This document shows positions 54,932-62,952 of a stretch of DNA of 64,000 bases, piece by piece (the first letter of the stretch is position 1; every line of letters starts with the position of its first letter). A program made the position numbers and the translations under genes. The stretch is from Muribaculaceae bacterium (GTDB taxonomy: Bacteria; Bacteroidota; Bacteroidia; Bacteroidales; Muribaculaceae), in NCBI GenBank assembly GCA_017619935.1, contig JAFZRJ010000019.1:62001-126000 (forward strand), given 5' to 3'. The notes under the pieces were generated by a model. The model was not told the origin of the DNA. It did no database searches and worked only from the letters and a program-made list of their open reading frames with translations.

Positions 54932-56362
54932 TTATTTTTTGCGTTTTGATTTGCCAAATCCCACTTTGGAGCGCACACATCTGAAGCCGATGTAGCTGCG
55001 TTGCTCATTCTGATATTCCCACATGCGGATGTCGCTCCGTATGTTGTGCGCCACATCTTTCCACGAACCGCCACGCACGATTTTGCGCGACATCTTGTAG
55101 GGGTCTTCCTGCGCCACATAGTAGCGATACTCAGGATTAAGGTCGCTGGTCATCTTGTCGATGCTTTCGGTGTAGGCGGTGCTGGTCCATTCGCTCACGT
55201 TACCGGCCATGTCGTAGAGGCCGAAGTCGTTAGGCTCATAGGTCTGCACCGGCGCCGTGATGATGTTGCCGTCCTTCACATAGTTTCCTTCCATGGGTTT
55301 GAAGTTGGCATAGAAGCAGCCGTCATCCTCGGTGATGGGCAACTCGCCCTCCCACGGATACTTGTTCTGGTCATATCCAGCGCGGGCGGCAAACTCCCAT
55401 TCGGCTTCGGTGGGCAGGCGGAACGGTTCCACATAGACCCCCTCCTTGCCCAACGATTTCTTCAGGAACTCAGTGCGCCACATGCAGAAAGCGTTGGCCT
55501 GTTCCCAGCTCACACCCACCACGGGATGGTTGTTGTAGTTGCCGTTGGCGAAGTACATACGCACATAAGGCTCGTTGTAGGCGTTGTCGAAGTCGTTGAC
55601 CCAGCAGGTGGTGTCGGGGTAGATGTTCACGATGTAGGTGTTCACAAAGTCGAACTCGCTCTGCAACGGACGGGTGATGGTCTGGCGGATGATGCGCCCG
55701 TCATCATCAATGAAAGCAGTGTCCTTGCTGATGGTGGGAGCCACGTTGATAACCTCATGGTCGGTGTTGTAGTCGCGGCGGCTTGCGTCGAAACGATGTT
55801 TGCGTTTTGCAGCCTCGGTGAGGTTGTAAATTTCGTAACGATAGTTCATTTGTGTGGCGTCAAGCTCCTTTTGGCCCGTGATGGGGTTGATGCGATACAC
55901 GCTTTCGATGGCGCGTTCTTCATCCTCACTGGGGTTCTTCCAAGGGATGTTTTTGCTCCAGTTCAGGTGGGGAGTGACGGGGTTGCCGTCCTTGTCTTCC
56001 TCAATCTTGAAATCCTCGTTGCCACCATAGTTGGGGTCGGCAAGACGTTCGCGGATAATGGAGTCACGCACCCAGTAAACAAACTGTTTGTACTTGGAGT
56101 TGGTGATTTCGGTCTCATCCATCCAGAAAGCGTCGACCGAGATGCCATGAGCCGTGGAGTCCACACCCCACACCGAGTCGCGTTGTGATGGGCCTTCGCG
56201 CATGGAGCCAACGTCCACCAGCACCATGCCGTAAGGCACGGGCTCGCTGAAAGAAGTGGCGCCAACGCCAGTCACTTCACCACCGGCTGTATTGGCTCGC
56301 CTGGCGGCTCCGCATGATACCATCACAATTGCGATTGCAATTATCAACAAAATCTTTTTCAT
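54932..56362 (-). CDS. gldK: Type IX secretion system lipoprotein GldK/PorK
   Basis: 476 residues from MKKILLIIAIAIVMVSC, a lipoprotein signal; the longer upstream frame overlaps porP. The body is an FGE-sulfatase-like fold without enzyme function (FWMDETEITNSKYKQFVYWV, VVGVSWEQANAFCMWR, FRLPTEAEWEFAARAGYDQNKYPWEGE, LYDMAGNVSEWTS, VRGGSWKD and RSYIGFRCV). It forms the outer-membrane-linked ring with GldN. It lies 46 bases after porP and 83 before gldL. Confidence 0.97.
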   Translation of the reverse strand: MKKILLIIAIAIVMVSCGAARRANTAGGEVTGVGATSFSEPVPYGMVLVDVGSMREGPSQRDSVWGVDSTAHGISVDAFWMDETEITNSKYKQFVYWVRDSIIRERLADPNYGGNEDFKIEEDKDGNPVTPHLNWSKNIPWKNPSEDEERAIESVYRINPITGQKELDATQMNYRYEIYNLTEAAKRKHRFDASRRDYNTDHEVINVAPTISKDTAFIDDDGRIIRQTITRPLQSEFDFVNTYIVNIYPDTTCWVNDFDNAYNEPYVRMYFANGNYNNHPVVGVSWEQANAFCMWRTEFLKKSLGKEGVYVEPFRLPTEAEWEFAARAGYDQNKYPWEGELPITEDDGCFYANFKPMEGNYVKDGNIITAPVQTYEPNDFGLYDMAGNVSEWTSTAYTESIDKMTSDLNPEYRYYVAQEDPYKMSRKIVRGGSWKDVAHNIRSDIRMWEYQNEQRSYIGFRCVRSKVGFGKSKRKK

Positions 56363-56408
56363 ATTCTTTATTTGTTGGTTCTCTGTGCGCGCCAGAGAAC
56401 TTGTTGTT

Positions 56409-57380
56409 TTACATAATTCTGATGCTCTTGTGGCTGTTCCGGTTTTTCTCACCCATGTCCAGCTTCACATTATACTGCAAGAACACCTCGTGGCTGCCCC
56501 CGCTGGTGCGGATGGCGCTGGTGGTGTAGTCGTAACTGTAACCCAAGAAGAAATTCTTGTAATCGGCTCCCACCATGAATGATACGGCATCTTGGTAACG
56601 GTATCCCACGCCCAGGCTCAGGAATTTGTTGTAGCGCACTCGGGCTGTGGCCTCGGCCTGCCAGAATTGGAAGTCGCTTTTCACCATTACTGATGGTATC
56701 ACTTCAAATAACGTATTTTTAATGGGAATATTGCTACCAGCCATAAAATAATATATGCGGCCGGCATCAAATTCATATTGTTTTTCTTCGTCATTTTCCA
56801 CTTTCATGGTGATGGTGGGTGCGGTGATGTGTGCTACCGACGCGCTGGCCCAGAACCACTTGTGGGTGAACATTACGCCACCCGAAATGTCGAAGGCCGT
56901 GCCACTCACCGTATTCAGGGGGATGGCATCGTCGGTGGCCTGGTGGGCCTCATCTCCTTCGGGCAAGATGACCAAGGAACCGTCAAAGGTCTGGTTGATC
57001 ATGCCGGGCTGGATGCCTATGCTGAGGGTTCCTCCCAACATTTTCTTTTTCCATGACAGTTGAGCGTGTGCGTGAACACTCTTGTAAAGACCCATGCTTT
57101 CCTGTTGCAGCACCACACCGGTACCCCAGCGGCGGTTGAAGAACTTGAAGGGCATGTCGCCCAATGCCATGAAAGTCATGGGAGCGTGGCGTACGCCCAC
57201 CCATTGCAGGCGTGCTCCAGCCGAAATGTGGATGAAGTCGGTGAGTCCTGTCGCAGCAGGGTTGTAGTAGGCTGGGACAGCCCAGTACTGCGTGAGCTGG
57301 GCGTCCACTTGGCCGTGGGCCGTGAAGCAAGCCATGGCTGTCATGACAACCGCTGCGAATATCTGTTTGCCGACTCTCAT
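56409..57380 (-). CDS. PorP/SprF family T9SS outer-membrane protein
   Basis: 323 residues with a signal peptide ending HGQ. The mature start QVDAQLTQYWAVPAYYNPAATGL is the PorP/SprF hallmark. Beta-strands follow to GYSYDYTTSAI and a C-terminal strand. PorP-like barrels attach or help export T9SS cargo and often sit with gldKLMN, as here. The start overlaps the stop of the PorT-like gene by 4 bases. Confidence 0.95.
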   Translation of the reverse strand: MRVGKQIFAAVVMTAMACFTAHGQVDAQLTQYWAVPAYYNPAATGLTDFIHISAGARLQWVGVRHAPMTFMALGDMPFKFFNRRWGTGVVLQQESMGLYKSVHAHAQLSWKKKMLGGTLSIGIQPGMINQTFDGSLVILPEGDEAHQATDDAIPLNTVSGTAFDISGGVMFTHKWFWASASVAHITAPTITMKVENDEEKQYEFDAGRIYYFMAGSNIPIKNTLFEVIPSVMVKSDFQFWQAEATARVRYNKFLSLGVGYRYQDAVSFMVGADYKNFFLGYSYDYTTSAIRTSGGSHEVFLQYNVKLDMGEKNRNSHKSIRIM

Positions 57381-58123
57381 TCGAAGTAGAAGGTGAGCAC
57401 CACCATATTGTTAGTAATTTTGTTCACACTCTCAGTGAAGCGTAGCATCCCGGGATCATCCTGCAGGTCGGGCCTGTTCTTTTCAAGCACATTTCTCAGT
57501 CCAAAGCAGAATTTCACTTCAGGGCAAAGTTTGAAAAATGGCAGGTAAAAGTCGCAACCTAGACCAATGGTGAGCATGGTGTCGAAGTTCTTGATGCGAT
57601 ACTGCTCGCTGCGGTCTTTGCTCACATCGCAAATGGGCATCACACCGCCGGTGAAGTAGGGGCGCATGTTGTGATAACGTCGTGCCGAGAACTTGAGGTC
57701 GATGGGCATGACGATGTAGGTGGATTTCACATTTTGCTGCTGCATGTAGTGCGAGGGCTCCAGAGCGTTGGGGTCACCGAAGCTGTTGCGGAATTTCACC
57801 ACCTTGTTACCGAAGTACATACCTGGCGCAACACGCAGGTTGAAGTGGGTGCCCAGCCGCAGGTCGGCCAGCACATTCACGCAGAATCCTGGTGAGTGGT
57901 TGGGGACATCGGCCCACCACTGCTCACCGTCGGGGGTAATCATCCCGTTATTAATAATGTGTAAATCCTGGAAGTTGACACCGACCGAGAAGCCAAAGTG
58001 AATCAGCTTCAAGTCGGCATACTGTCGATTGAGTATCATGTCGTTGTCCTGAGCCATCACCGACAAGTTTCCGACGATGGCCAGCACGACAAGCATCATA
58101 TTTTTCACTATAAATCGAAGCAT
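57377..58123 (-). CDS. porT: PorT-family outer-membrane protein of the T9SS
   Basis: 248 residues with signal peptide MLRFIVKNMMLVVLAIVGNLSVMAQ. The mature protein is an eight-strand-type barrel with the PorT signature HFGFSVGVNFQDLHIINNG, then NLRVAPGMYFGNK and PIDLKFSARRYHNMRPYFTGG. PorT is needed for T9SS assembly in Porphyromonas. It is the first gene of the porT-porP-gldKLMN run, all on one strand with short gaps or overlaps, so one operon is likely. Confidence 0.9.
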   Translation of the reverse strand: MLRFIVKNMMLVVLAIVGNLSVMAQDNDMILNRQYADLKLIHFGFSVGVNFQDLHIINNGMITPDGEQWWADVPNHSPGFCVNVLADLRLGTHFNLRVAPGMYFGNKVVKFRNSFGDPNALEPSHYMQQQNVKSTYIVMPIDLKFSARRYHNMRPYFTGGVMPICDVSKDRSEQYRIKNFDTMLTIGLGCDFYLPFFKLCPEVKFCFGLRNVLEKNRPDLQDDPGMLRFTESVNKITNNMVVLTFYFE

Positions 58124-58215
58124 TGTAACAACTATAACGCAAATTCGCGGGCATTATTGCAAATGGTGGAAGTTTTTTGTCAATAAAGCCGGTGAAACGA
58201 GCAACGGGCCCCGGT

Positions 58216-58298
58216 ATTCTCCGAGATTTCCGAGCTATCTGTGTTCTCCTCCGAGTTCTCTGAGACCTCCGAGTTCTCCGAGAGATGCCTCTCTCAGA
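58216..58298 (+). repeat. CCGAG-type intergenic repeat
   Basis: Repeated 9-12 base units of the form TTCTCCGAG, TTTCCGAG, CTCCTCCGAG and ACCTCCGAG lie between porT and the LRR gene. The run ends in GAGAGATGCCTCTCTC, which can form a small hairpin. Confidence 0.65.
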
Positions 58299-58312
58299 AA
58301 AAACCACCACAA

Positions 58313-58344
58313 TTTTGAGGTTTTAAAAATAATAACTAATTTTA
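58313..58344 (+). promoter_or_regulatory. Promoter of the LRR-dockerin gene
   Basis: TTTTG (58313-58317), 19 bases, TAATTTTA (58337-58344; last base differs from consensus), 30 bases before the start. Confidence 0.55.
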
Positions 58345-58373
58345 CGGCCTAATTATAACCATAACATTGACCT

Positions 58374-60284
58374 ATGAAGAAAACTGTTACATTGATGATG
58401 CTCATGCTGGCTTTTATCACCGCTTGGACGCAAGAACAATTACCTTCTTTCACTTCAGGAAAATTCAAGTATGAAATCGTTGACGCCACCAACAAGTGGG
58501 TGCAAATCGCTCCGAAAAGTTCCGATGCTGGCGGTTATGGCTCATTGCAGACCAGCGATTTCAAGAGCGAGGTAACCTATAATGGCGAGACCTATAAGGT
58601 CATGGGTATAGGGGCTTATGCTTTTTACAATTGTACGTTAAGCACCGGGCGCATCATGCTGCCTGAGGGCATGGTCTATATTGACGACTTCGCTTTCGAG
58701 GGTACCGAGGTGGGTACGCTGCGACTGCCGTCCACCATCCAGTATATTTCTGATTACGCTTTCAACGGTAACAAGTTTTCCGACATCAGCGTGGTAGCCA
58801 ACAACCCCTATTTCGCTCACCTCAACTCCGACCAGGAAAGCCGAAACTTTACCGTGCTCACCAATAAGGAGCAGACAAAACTGCTGGTGTGTCCGGGAGC
58901 TAAGGCTCGCGAATACAATTCCGATGGTTCAACCACCTACATCACCACATACACAGTTCCGGAGCAAATCACCGAGATTGGTGACTATGCCTTCTGTGAT
59001 AATAAAAACCTTACCCGTGTCACGTTCCACAACGGTATCACGCGCATTGGCGATGGGGCATTTTCGGGTGCTGCGCTTACGGGCGTGAACATTCCCAATC
59101 CCGATTGTGTGTTAGGAAACGCCTGTTTTCAGAAATGCACCTCAATGACTAGTGTACGTCTGCCGCAAGGCATGAAACGGTTGGGACGACACGTGTTTTT
59201 CTATTGCACTGGCCTGACGAGCCTCACACTGCCTGAGGGCATGGAAGAAATCGGGATGATGTGCTTTGGCAGTTGCAACCTCAGCACCGTGAACTTGCCC
59301 AGTACCATGGTCAAGCTCGACACTTGCTCCATGCAGGACAATCCGTTCACCAGCTTTGACCTGAAAAATGTGAAATGGGTGGGCTACCAGTGCTTCAGCA
59401 TGTGCAACAACCTTACTTCGCTCACTGGCAACGGCAAAGTAGAACGCATCGACGGCCTCGCCTTTGCGCGCTGTAACGGTATCACCAATCCCACGTTCCT
59501 CCCCGAAGGTGTGAAAACGATGGAGATGAACGTCTTTTTCCGTACGCCCAATTTTGAGTCGCTCACCATTCCCAGCAGTGTAGAGTGCATGGAGGGAAGT
59601 CCCGCCTATTTGGACAACAAATGCAAGGAATATCGTGTGGCGGAGGGCAACACCCATTTTGTGGCGCTTGACAGCTGCATCTATGCCACCAATGGCTACA
59701 CCACGCTGCCCGATGGCACGGTATGGCCCGCACTGAGCGATGCCGGCACCACCCCCACCGCGCTGGTGGGCGTGCCCACTGCTCGCGACAACAAAGTGCT
59801 CACCATCCCCGAGGGTGTGACCGTGGTCTGCAACCAGGCGGCTCGCGCCGTGCCTCTCACCGAAATTTATATGCCCAGCACCATGACCGAATTGCGCAAA
59901 ATGTGCTTCACTGGCATTTCCACTGTCACCAAGGTTACTTGCATGGCTGTAAACCCGCCCGCAGTGGGCGAGAGTGCCTTCTCAGGAGATACCTATGGCA
60001 ACGCCACCCTCTACGTGCCCATGCGCTCCCTTGAGGCTTACCAGAATGCCGATGGCTGGCGTCAGTTCCAGCACATCGAGGGCATTGACACAGGCGATGA
60101 ACCAAGTGTGCCCGGCGACCTCAACGGCGATGGCGCTGTGGATGTGGCCGACGTGAACATCTGCATCAACATCATTTTGGAGATTGACAATGACCCCGAA
60201 GTCAAGGCGCTTGCCGACCTGAATGGTGACGGCACGGTGGATGTGGCCGATGTGAACGCTATCATCAACATCATTTTGCAGTAA
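58374..60284 (+). CDS. Secreted BspA-type leucine-rich-repeat protein with C-terminal dockerin
   Basis: 636 residues with a signal peptide ending AWT-Q. Residues about 70-560 carry BspA/LRR_5 repeats with IxxYAFxxC-type units (IGAYAFYNCTL, ISDYAFNGNKF, IGDYAFCDNKNLTRVTFHNGI, IDGLAFARCNGI). BspA-like proteins bind host matrix or other cells. The last 56 residues are a dockerin of the DVADVNICIN subtype shared with the 7863 protein. It is adjacent to and divergent from the T9SS operon. Confidence 0.87.
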   Translation: MKKTVTLMMLMLAFITAWTQEQLPSFTSGKFKYEIVDATNKWVQIAPKSSDAGGYGSLQTSDFKSEVTYNGETYKVMGIGAYAFYNCTLSTGRIMLPEGMVYIDDFAFEGTEVGTLRLPSTIQYISDYAFNGNKFSDISVVANNPYFAHLNSDQESRNFTVLTNKEQTKLLVCPGAKAREYNSDGSTTYITTYTVPEQITEIGDYAFCDNKNLTRVTFHNGITRIGDGAFSGAALTGVNIPNPDCVLGNACFQKCTSMTSVRLPQGMKRLGRHVFFYCTGLTSLTLPEGMEEIGMMCFGSCNLSTVNLPSTMVKLDTCSMQDNPFTSFDLKNVKWVGYQCFSMCNNLTSLTGNGKVERIDGLAFARCNGITNPTFLPEGVKTMEMNVFFRTPNFESLTIPSSVECMEGSPAYLDNKCKEYRVAEGNTHFVALDSCIYATNGYTTLPDGTVWPALSDAGTTPTALVGVPTARDNKVLTIPEGVTVVCNQAARAVPLTEIYMPSTMTELRKMCFTGISTVTKVTCMAVNPPAVGESAFSGDTYGNATLYVPMRSLEAYQNADGWRQFQHIEGIDTGDEPSVPGDLNGDGAVDVADVNICINIILEIDNDPEVKALADLNGDGTVDVADVNAIINIILQ

Positions 60285-60291
60285 AAGATAA

Positions 60292-60327
60292 ACTCCGATA
60301 CCTCCGAGTTCTCCGATTTTCCCGAGA
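60292..60327 (+). repeat. Short CCGAG-type repeat
   Basis: ACTCCGATACCTCCGAGTTC followed by TCCGATTTTCCCGAG, just after the stop of the LRR-dockerin gene. It has the same unit type as 58216-58298. Confidence 0.5.
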
Positions 60328-60377
60328 CAAACAAGAACAAAATAAACCCTATTATTTATTAACCAAATTCAATTTCT

Positions 60378-62810
60378 ATGAAAAAATTAACTTTACTTTT
60401 TAGTGTGCTGATGGCTTGGATTGCCTTCAGTGCGCAGGGCGATCCCGTAAAGGTGGGCAACCTCTATTACGAGATTCTTGACGCAGATGCCAAGACAGCC
60501 GAGATTGTCGCACCACCAAGTGGCACTCCTTATTCTGGCGTGCAGAATGGATGGTTTGCAAAGTCCGTGACCATTGATGGTGAAACCTATACCGTTGAAA
60601 CCGTGGGCGAAGGTGCCTTTGAGGGTGCAACATTTAGCCCTTATGCCAACTCATCAGGTGTAGCCACTTTTTATATGATTGCCGTCCCGATGAAAGTGAT
60701 TAAGAAAGATGCTTTCAAGGACATAACAGGACGTTCAGATGGCAATATGGGCATTCGTTTCACGACCAATGTGTGTACGGGTAACGTCACGGGGGCATCG
60801 ATGTTGACCGAAGTGGAACCCGGTGCGTTCCGTGGTGCCCACATCCGTGGTTTTGTGGCTACTGGCGGCAGTGGAGGATACAGTCACACTACAGCTTTCT
60901 CTAATGGTCCCACTGGACTTTATAACACCAACACCAATACCATTATTAGCGCACCGGCCGATATGCGCGCCGATGCCAGCATGGGAAGCAATGGTGGCTA
61001 TGGCGGCTATGCCACCTCTGTGACGTTCAACAGTGCTGCTCTGGAAGTGGCCGACTATGCTTTCTGGGGCAACACCCACATTAAGACCATGACCATGAAC
61101 GAAGGCTTGACCAACATCGGCAAGCAAGCGTTCTATGGTATGACTGCATTGCAGACTCTCAACATCCCTAGCACGGTGACAACACTGGCTACCGATGCTT
61201 TCGAGGGTTGCACGGCTATTGCAAATCTCACTTGTAACGTGGCTACTCCTCCTGCAGGCGTGGTCTTTGAGGACGCTGTTTACGAACGCATCCGCGAGAG
61301 CGGTAACATCACCGTTCCTGCTGAGAGCCTCGATGATTATCAGGCCGACCCCAACTGGGGTAAGTTCTGGGCTGTGCCCCCCACCCCCACGAAGTATGCC
61401 ATCACCATCGATGAGAATATCCAGAACGGCACCTTGGCAGCCGACAAGACCGAGGCCGAGGAAGGCGAGACCGTGACCCTGACCGCCACCCCCTCCGAGG
61501 GCTACCAGCTCAAGACCATCACCGTCAATGGTGTGAACACCAATGTCGTGGCACCTGTGGACGAGAACAACCAGTTCACCATGCCAGCCGACGATGTAAT
61601 CGTGACCGCCGAGTTCGAGGAGATTCCTCCCACGGCGTACTCCGTCACCATTGACGACGGCATCCAAAATGGCAACGTGGAAGCCGACCTGGCTGTGGCC
61701 TATGAAGGTCAGACCGTGACCCTGACTGCCACTCCCGCTGAGGGATATCAGCTCAAGAGCATCACCGTCACTCCCGAAACTCTTGAACTTTTGGTGGAAG
61801 TCAATGACAACTCGTTCATCATGCCCGCCGACAACGTAATCGTGACCGCCGAGTTCGAGGAGATTCCTCCCACGAAGTATGCCATCACCATCGATGAGAA
61901 TATCCAGAACGGAACCGTGACAGCCGACAAGGAAGAGGCCGAGGAAGGCGAGATTGTGACCCTGACCGTCACTCCAGCCGAGGGATACCAGCTCGAGAAC
62001 ATCACCGTCACTCCCGAGACGCTCGACCTCGAAGTGATTGTGGATGAGAACTACCAGTTCACCATGCCGGCCGACAACGTGACCGTGAGCGCTACCTTCT
62101 CGTTGATTCCTCCCACGATGTACACCATCACCATCGATGAGAATATTGAGAACGGTACCGTCACAGCCGACAAGGCCGAGGCTGAGGAAGGCGAGATTGT
62201 GACCCTGACCGTCACTCCAGCCGAGGGATACCAGCTCGAGAACATCACCGTCACTCCTGAGACGCTCGACCTCGAAGTGATTGTGGATGAGAACTACCAG
62301 TTCACCATGCCGGCCGACAACGTGACCGTAAGCGCAACCTTCAGCGAGATTCCTCCCGTCATTGTGGAGAACGCCATCACTTTCGAAGCCGAGATTGAGC
62401 ACGCCACCATCGAAGTGAGCGTGGAAGGCGAAGCCATCGAGAGCGGCGAACTCGTAGCCGAAGGAACCGAGGTGATCGTTACCGTCACACCTGAGAACGG
62501 ATACAAGGTGGCCAGCGTGACCGTTGAGACCGTGGACACCGCCGAGCCCGACGGACCCGCCGGAATGCCCCGCCGTGCCGATGTGAACGTGAATGGCGAA
62601 AACAATGTCTACACCTTCGACATGCCCGGTGAGCCCATCAACATCAACGTGACCATGGAACAGGAAGTCACCACCGGCATTTATGATTTGAACGTCAATG
62701 GCAACAAGGGCGTGAAATATGTCAACGTCATGGGTCAGGTAAGCGACCGTCCGTTCAACGGCGTGAACATCGTCATCGACGGCGACAAGACCTACAAGGT
62801 GATCAAATAA
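60378..62810 (+). CDS. Secreted LRR and B-repeat protein with T9SS-CTD-like tail
   Basis: 810 residues with signal peptide MKKLTLLFSVLMAWIAFSAQ. The N-terminal 310 residues have BspA-like elements (VGEGAFEGATF, DYAFWGNTHIKTMTMNEGL, NIGKQAFYGMTALQTLNIP). Four tandem units of about 80 residues (about 335-655) resemble divergent InlB B-repeats (YAITIDENIQNGTLAADK, GYQLKTITV, FTMPADDVIVTAEF). A fifth divergent unit follows. The last 46 residues contain VKYVNVMGQVSDRPFNGVNI and end KVIK, the same tail as the 16882 protein. Probably a surface adhesin or binding protein exported by the T9SS. Confidence 0.84.
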   Translation: MKKLTLLFSVLMAWIAFSAQGDPVKVGNLYYEILDADAKTAEIVAPPSGTPYSGVQNGWFAKSVTIDGETYTVETVGEGAFEGATFSPYANSSGVATFYMIAVPMKVIKKDAFKDITGRSDGNMGIRFTTNVCTGNVTGASMLTEVEPGAFRGAHIRGFVATGGSGGYSHTTAFSNGPTGLYNTNTNTIISAPADMRADASMGSNGGYGGYATSVTFNSAALEVADYAFWGNTHIKTMTMNEGLTNIGKQAFYGMTALQTLNIPSTVTTLATDAFEGCTAIANLTCNVATPPAGVVFEDAVYERIRESGNITVPAESLDDYQADPNWGKFWAVPPTPTKYAITIDENIQNGTLAADKTEAEEGETVTLTATPSEGYQLKTITVNGVNTNVVAPVDENNQFTMPADDVIVTAEFEEIPPTAYSVTIDDGIQNGNVEADLAVAYEGQTVTLTATPAEGYQLKSITVTPETLELLVEVNDNSFIMPADNVIVTAEFEEIPPTKYAITIDENIQNGTVTADKEEAEEGEIVTLTVTPAEGYQLENITVTPETLDLEVIVDENYQFTMPADNVTVSATFSLIPPTMYTITIDENIENGTVTADKAEAEEGEIVTLTVTPAEGYQLENITVTPETLDLEVIVDENYQFTMPADNVTVSATFSEIPPVIVENAITFEAEIEHATIEVSVEGEAIESGELVAEGTEVIVTVTPENGYKVASVTVETVDTAEPDGPAGMPRRADVNVNGENNVYTFDMPGEPININVTMEQEVTTGIYDLNVNGNKGVKYVNVMGQVSDRPFNGVNIVIDGDKTYKVIK
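61385..62352 (+). repeat. Four tandem units of about 240 bases inside the 60378 gene
   Basis: Units begin near 61385, 61628, 61868 and 62111. The third and fourth are 243 bases apart and share long identical stretches (CTGACCGTCACTCCAGCCGA and the following bases). The first and third share their opening about 35 bases exactly. The units keep the frame and could change number by recombination. Confidence 0.85.
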
Positions 62811-62854
62811 GCCTCTGACTGAAAACCACAATCAAGGCTGAGCCTTAAACCACA

Positions 62855-62888
62855 AGTGGCGCGACCCTCGCATGAGAGCCGCGCCACT
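62855..62888 (+). repeat. Dispersed palindromic repeat, copy 3 (terminator-like)
   Basis: Arms AGTGGCGCG (62855-62863) and CGCGCCACT (62880-62888) with the same inner sequence as the copies at 20193 and 44296, except CTCGCATGAG at the tip. It lies 45 bases after the stop of the 60378 gene, in the gap 62811-63141. Confidence 0.8.
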
Positions 62889-62905
62889 GCTGTAATAGTG
62901 CTGAA

Positions 62906-62952
62906 AGCACTTATTCTCACCTCTTTTTTGCGTCTCAACTCCGGCGATGAAA
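62906..62952 (+). repeat. 47-base direct repeat, copy 1
   Basis: Begins AGCACTTATTCTCACCTC and ends CCGGCGATGAAA at the left edge of the element. The identical sequence recurs 1048 bases later at 63954-64000. Confidence 0.9.

Noticed and set aside
60735..62831. 698-codon minus-strand open frame opposite the 60378 gene
   Set aside because: The frame stays open because of the repeated codon pattern on the plus strand. It is rich in His, Val and Gly with no fold pattern.
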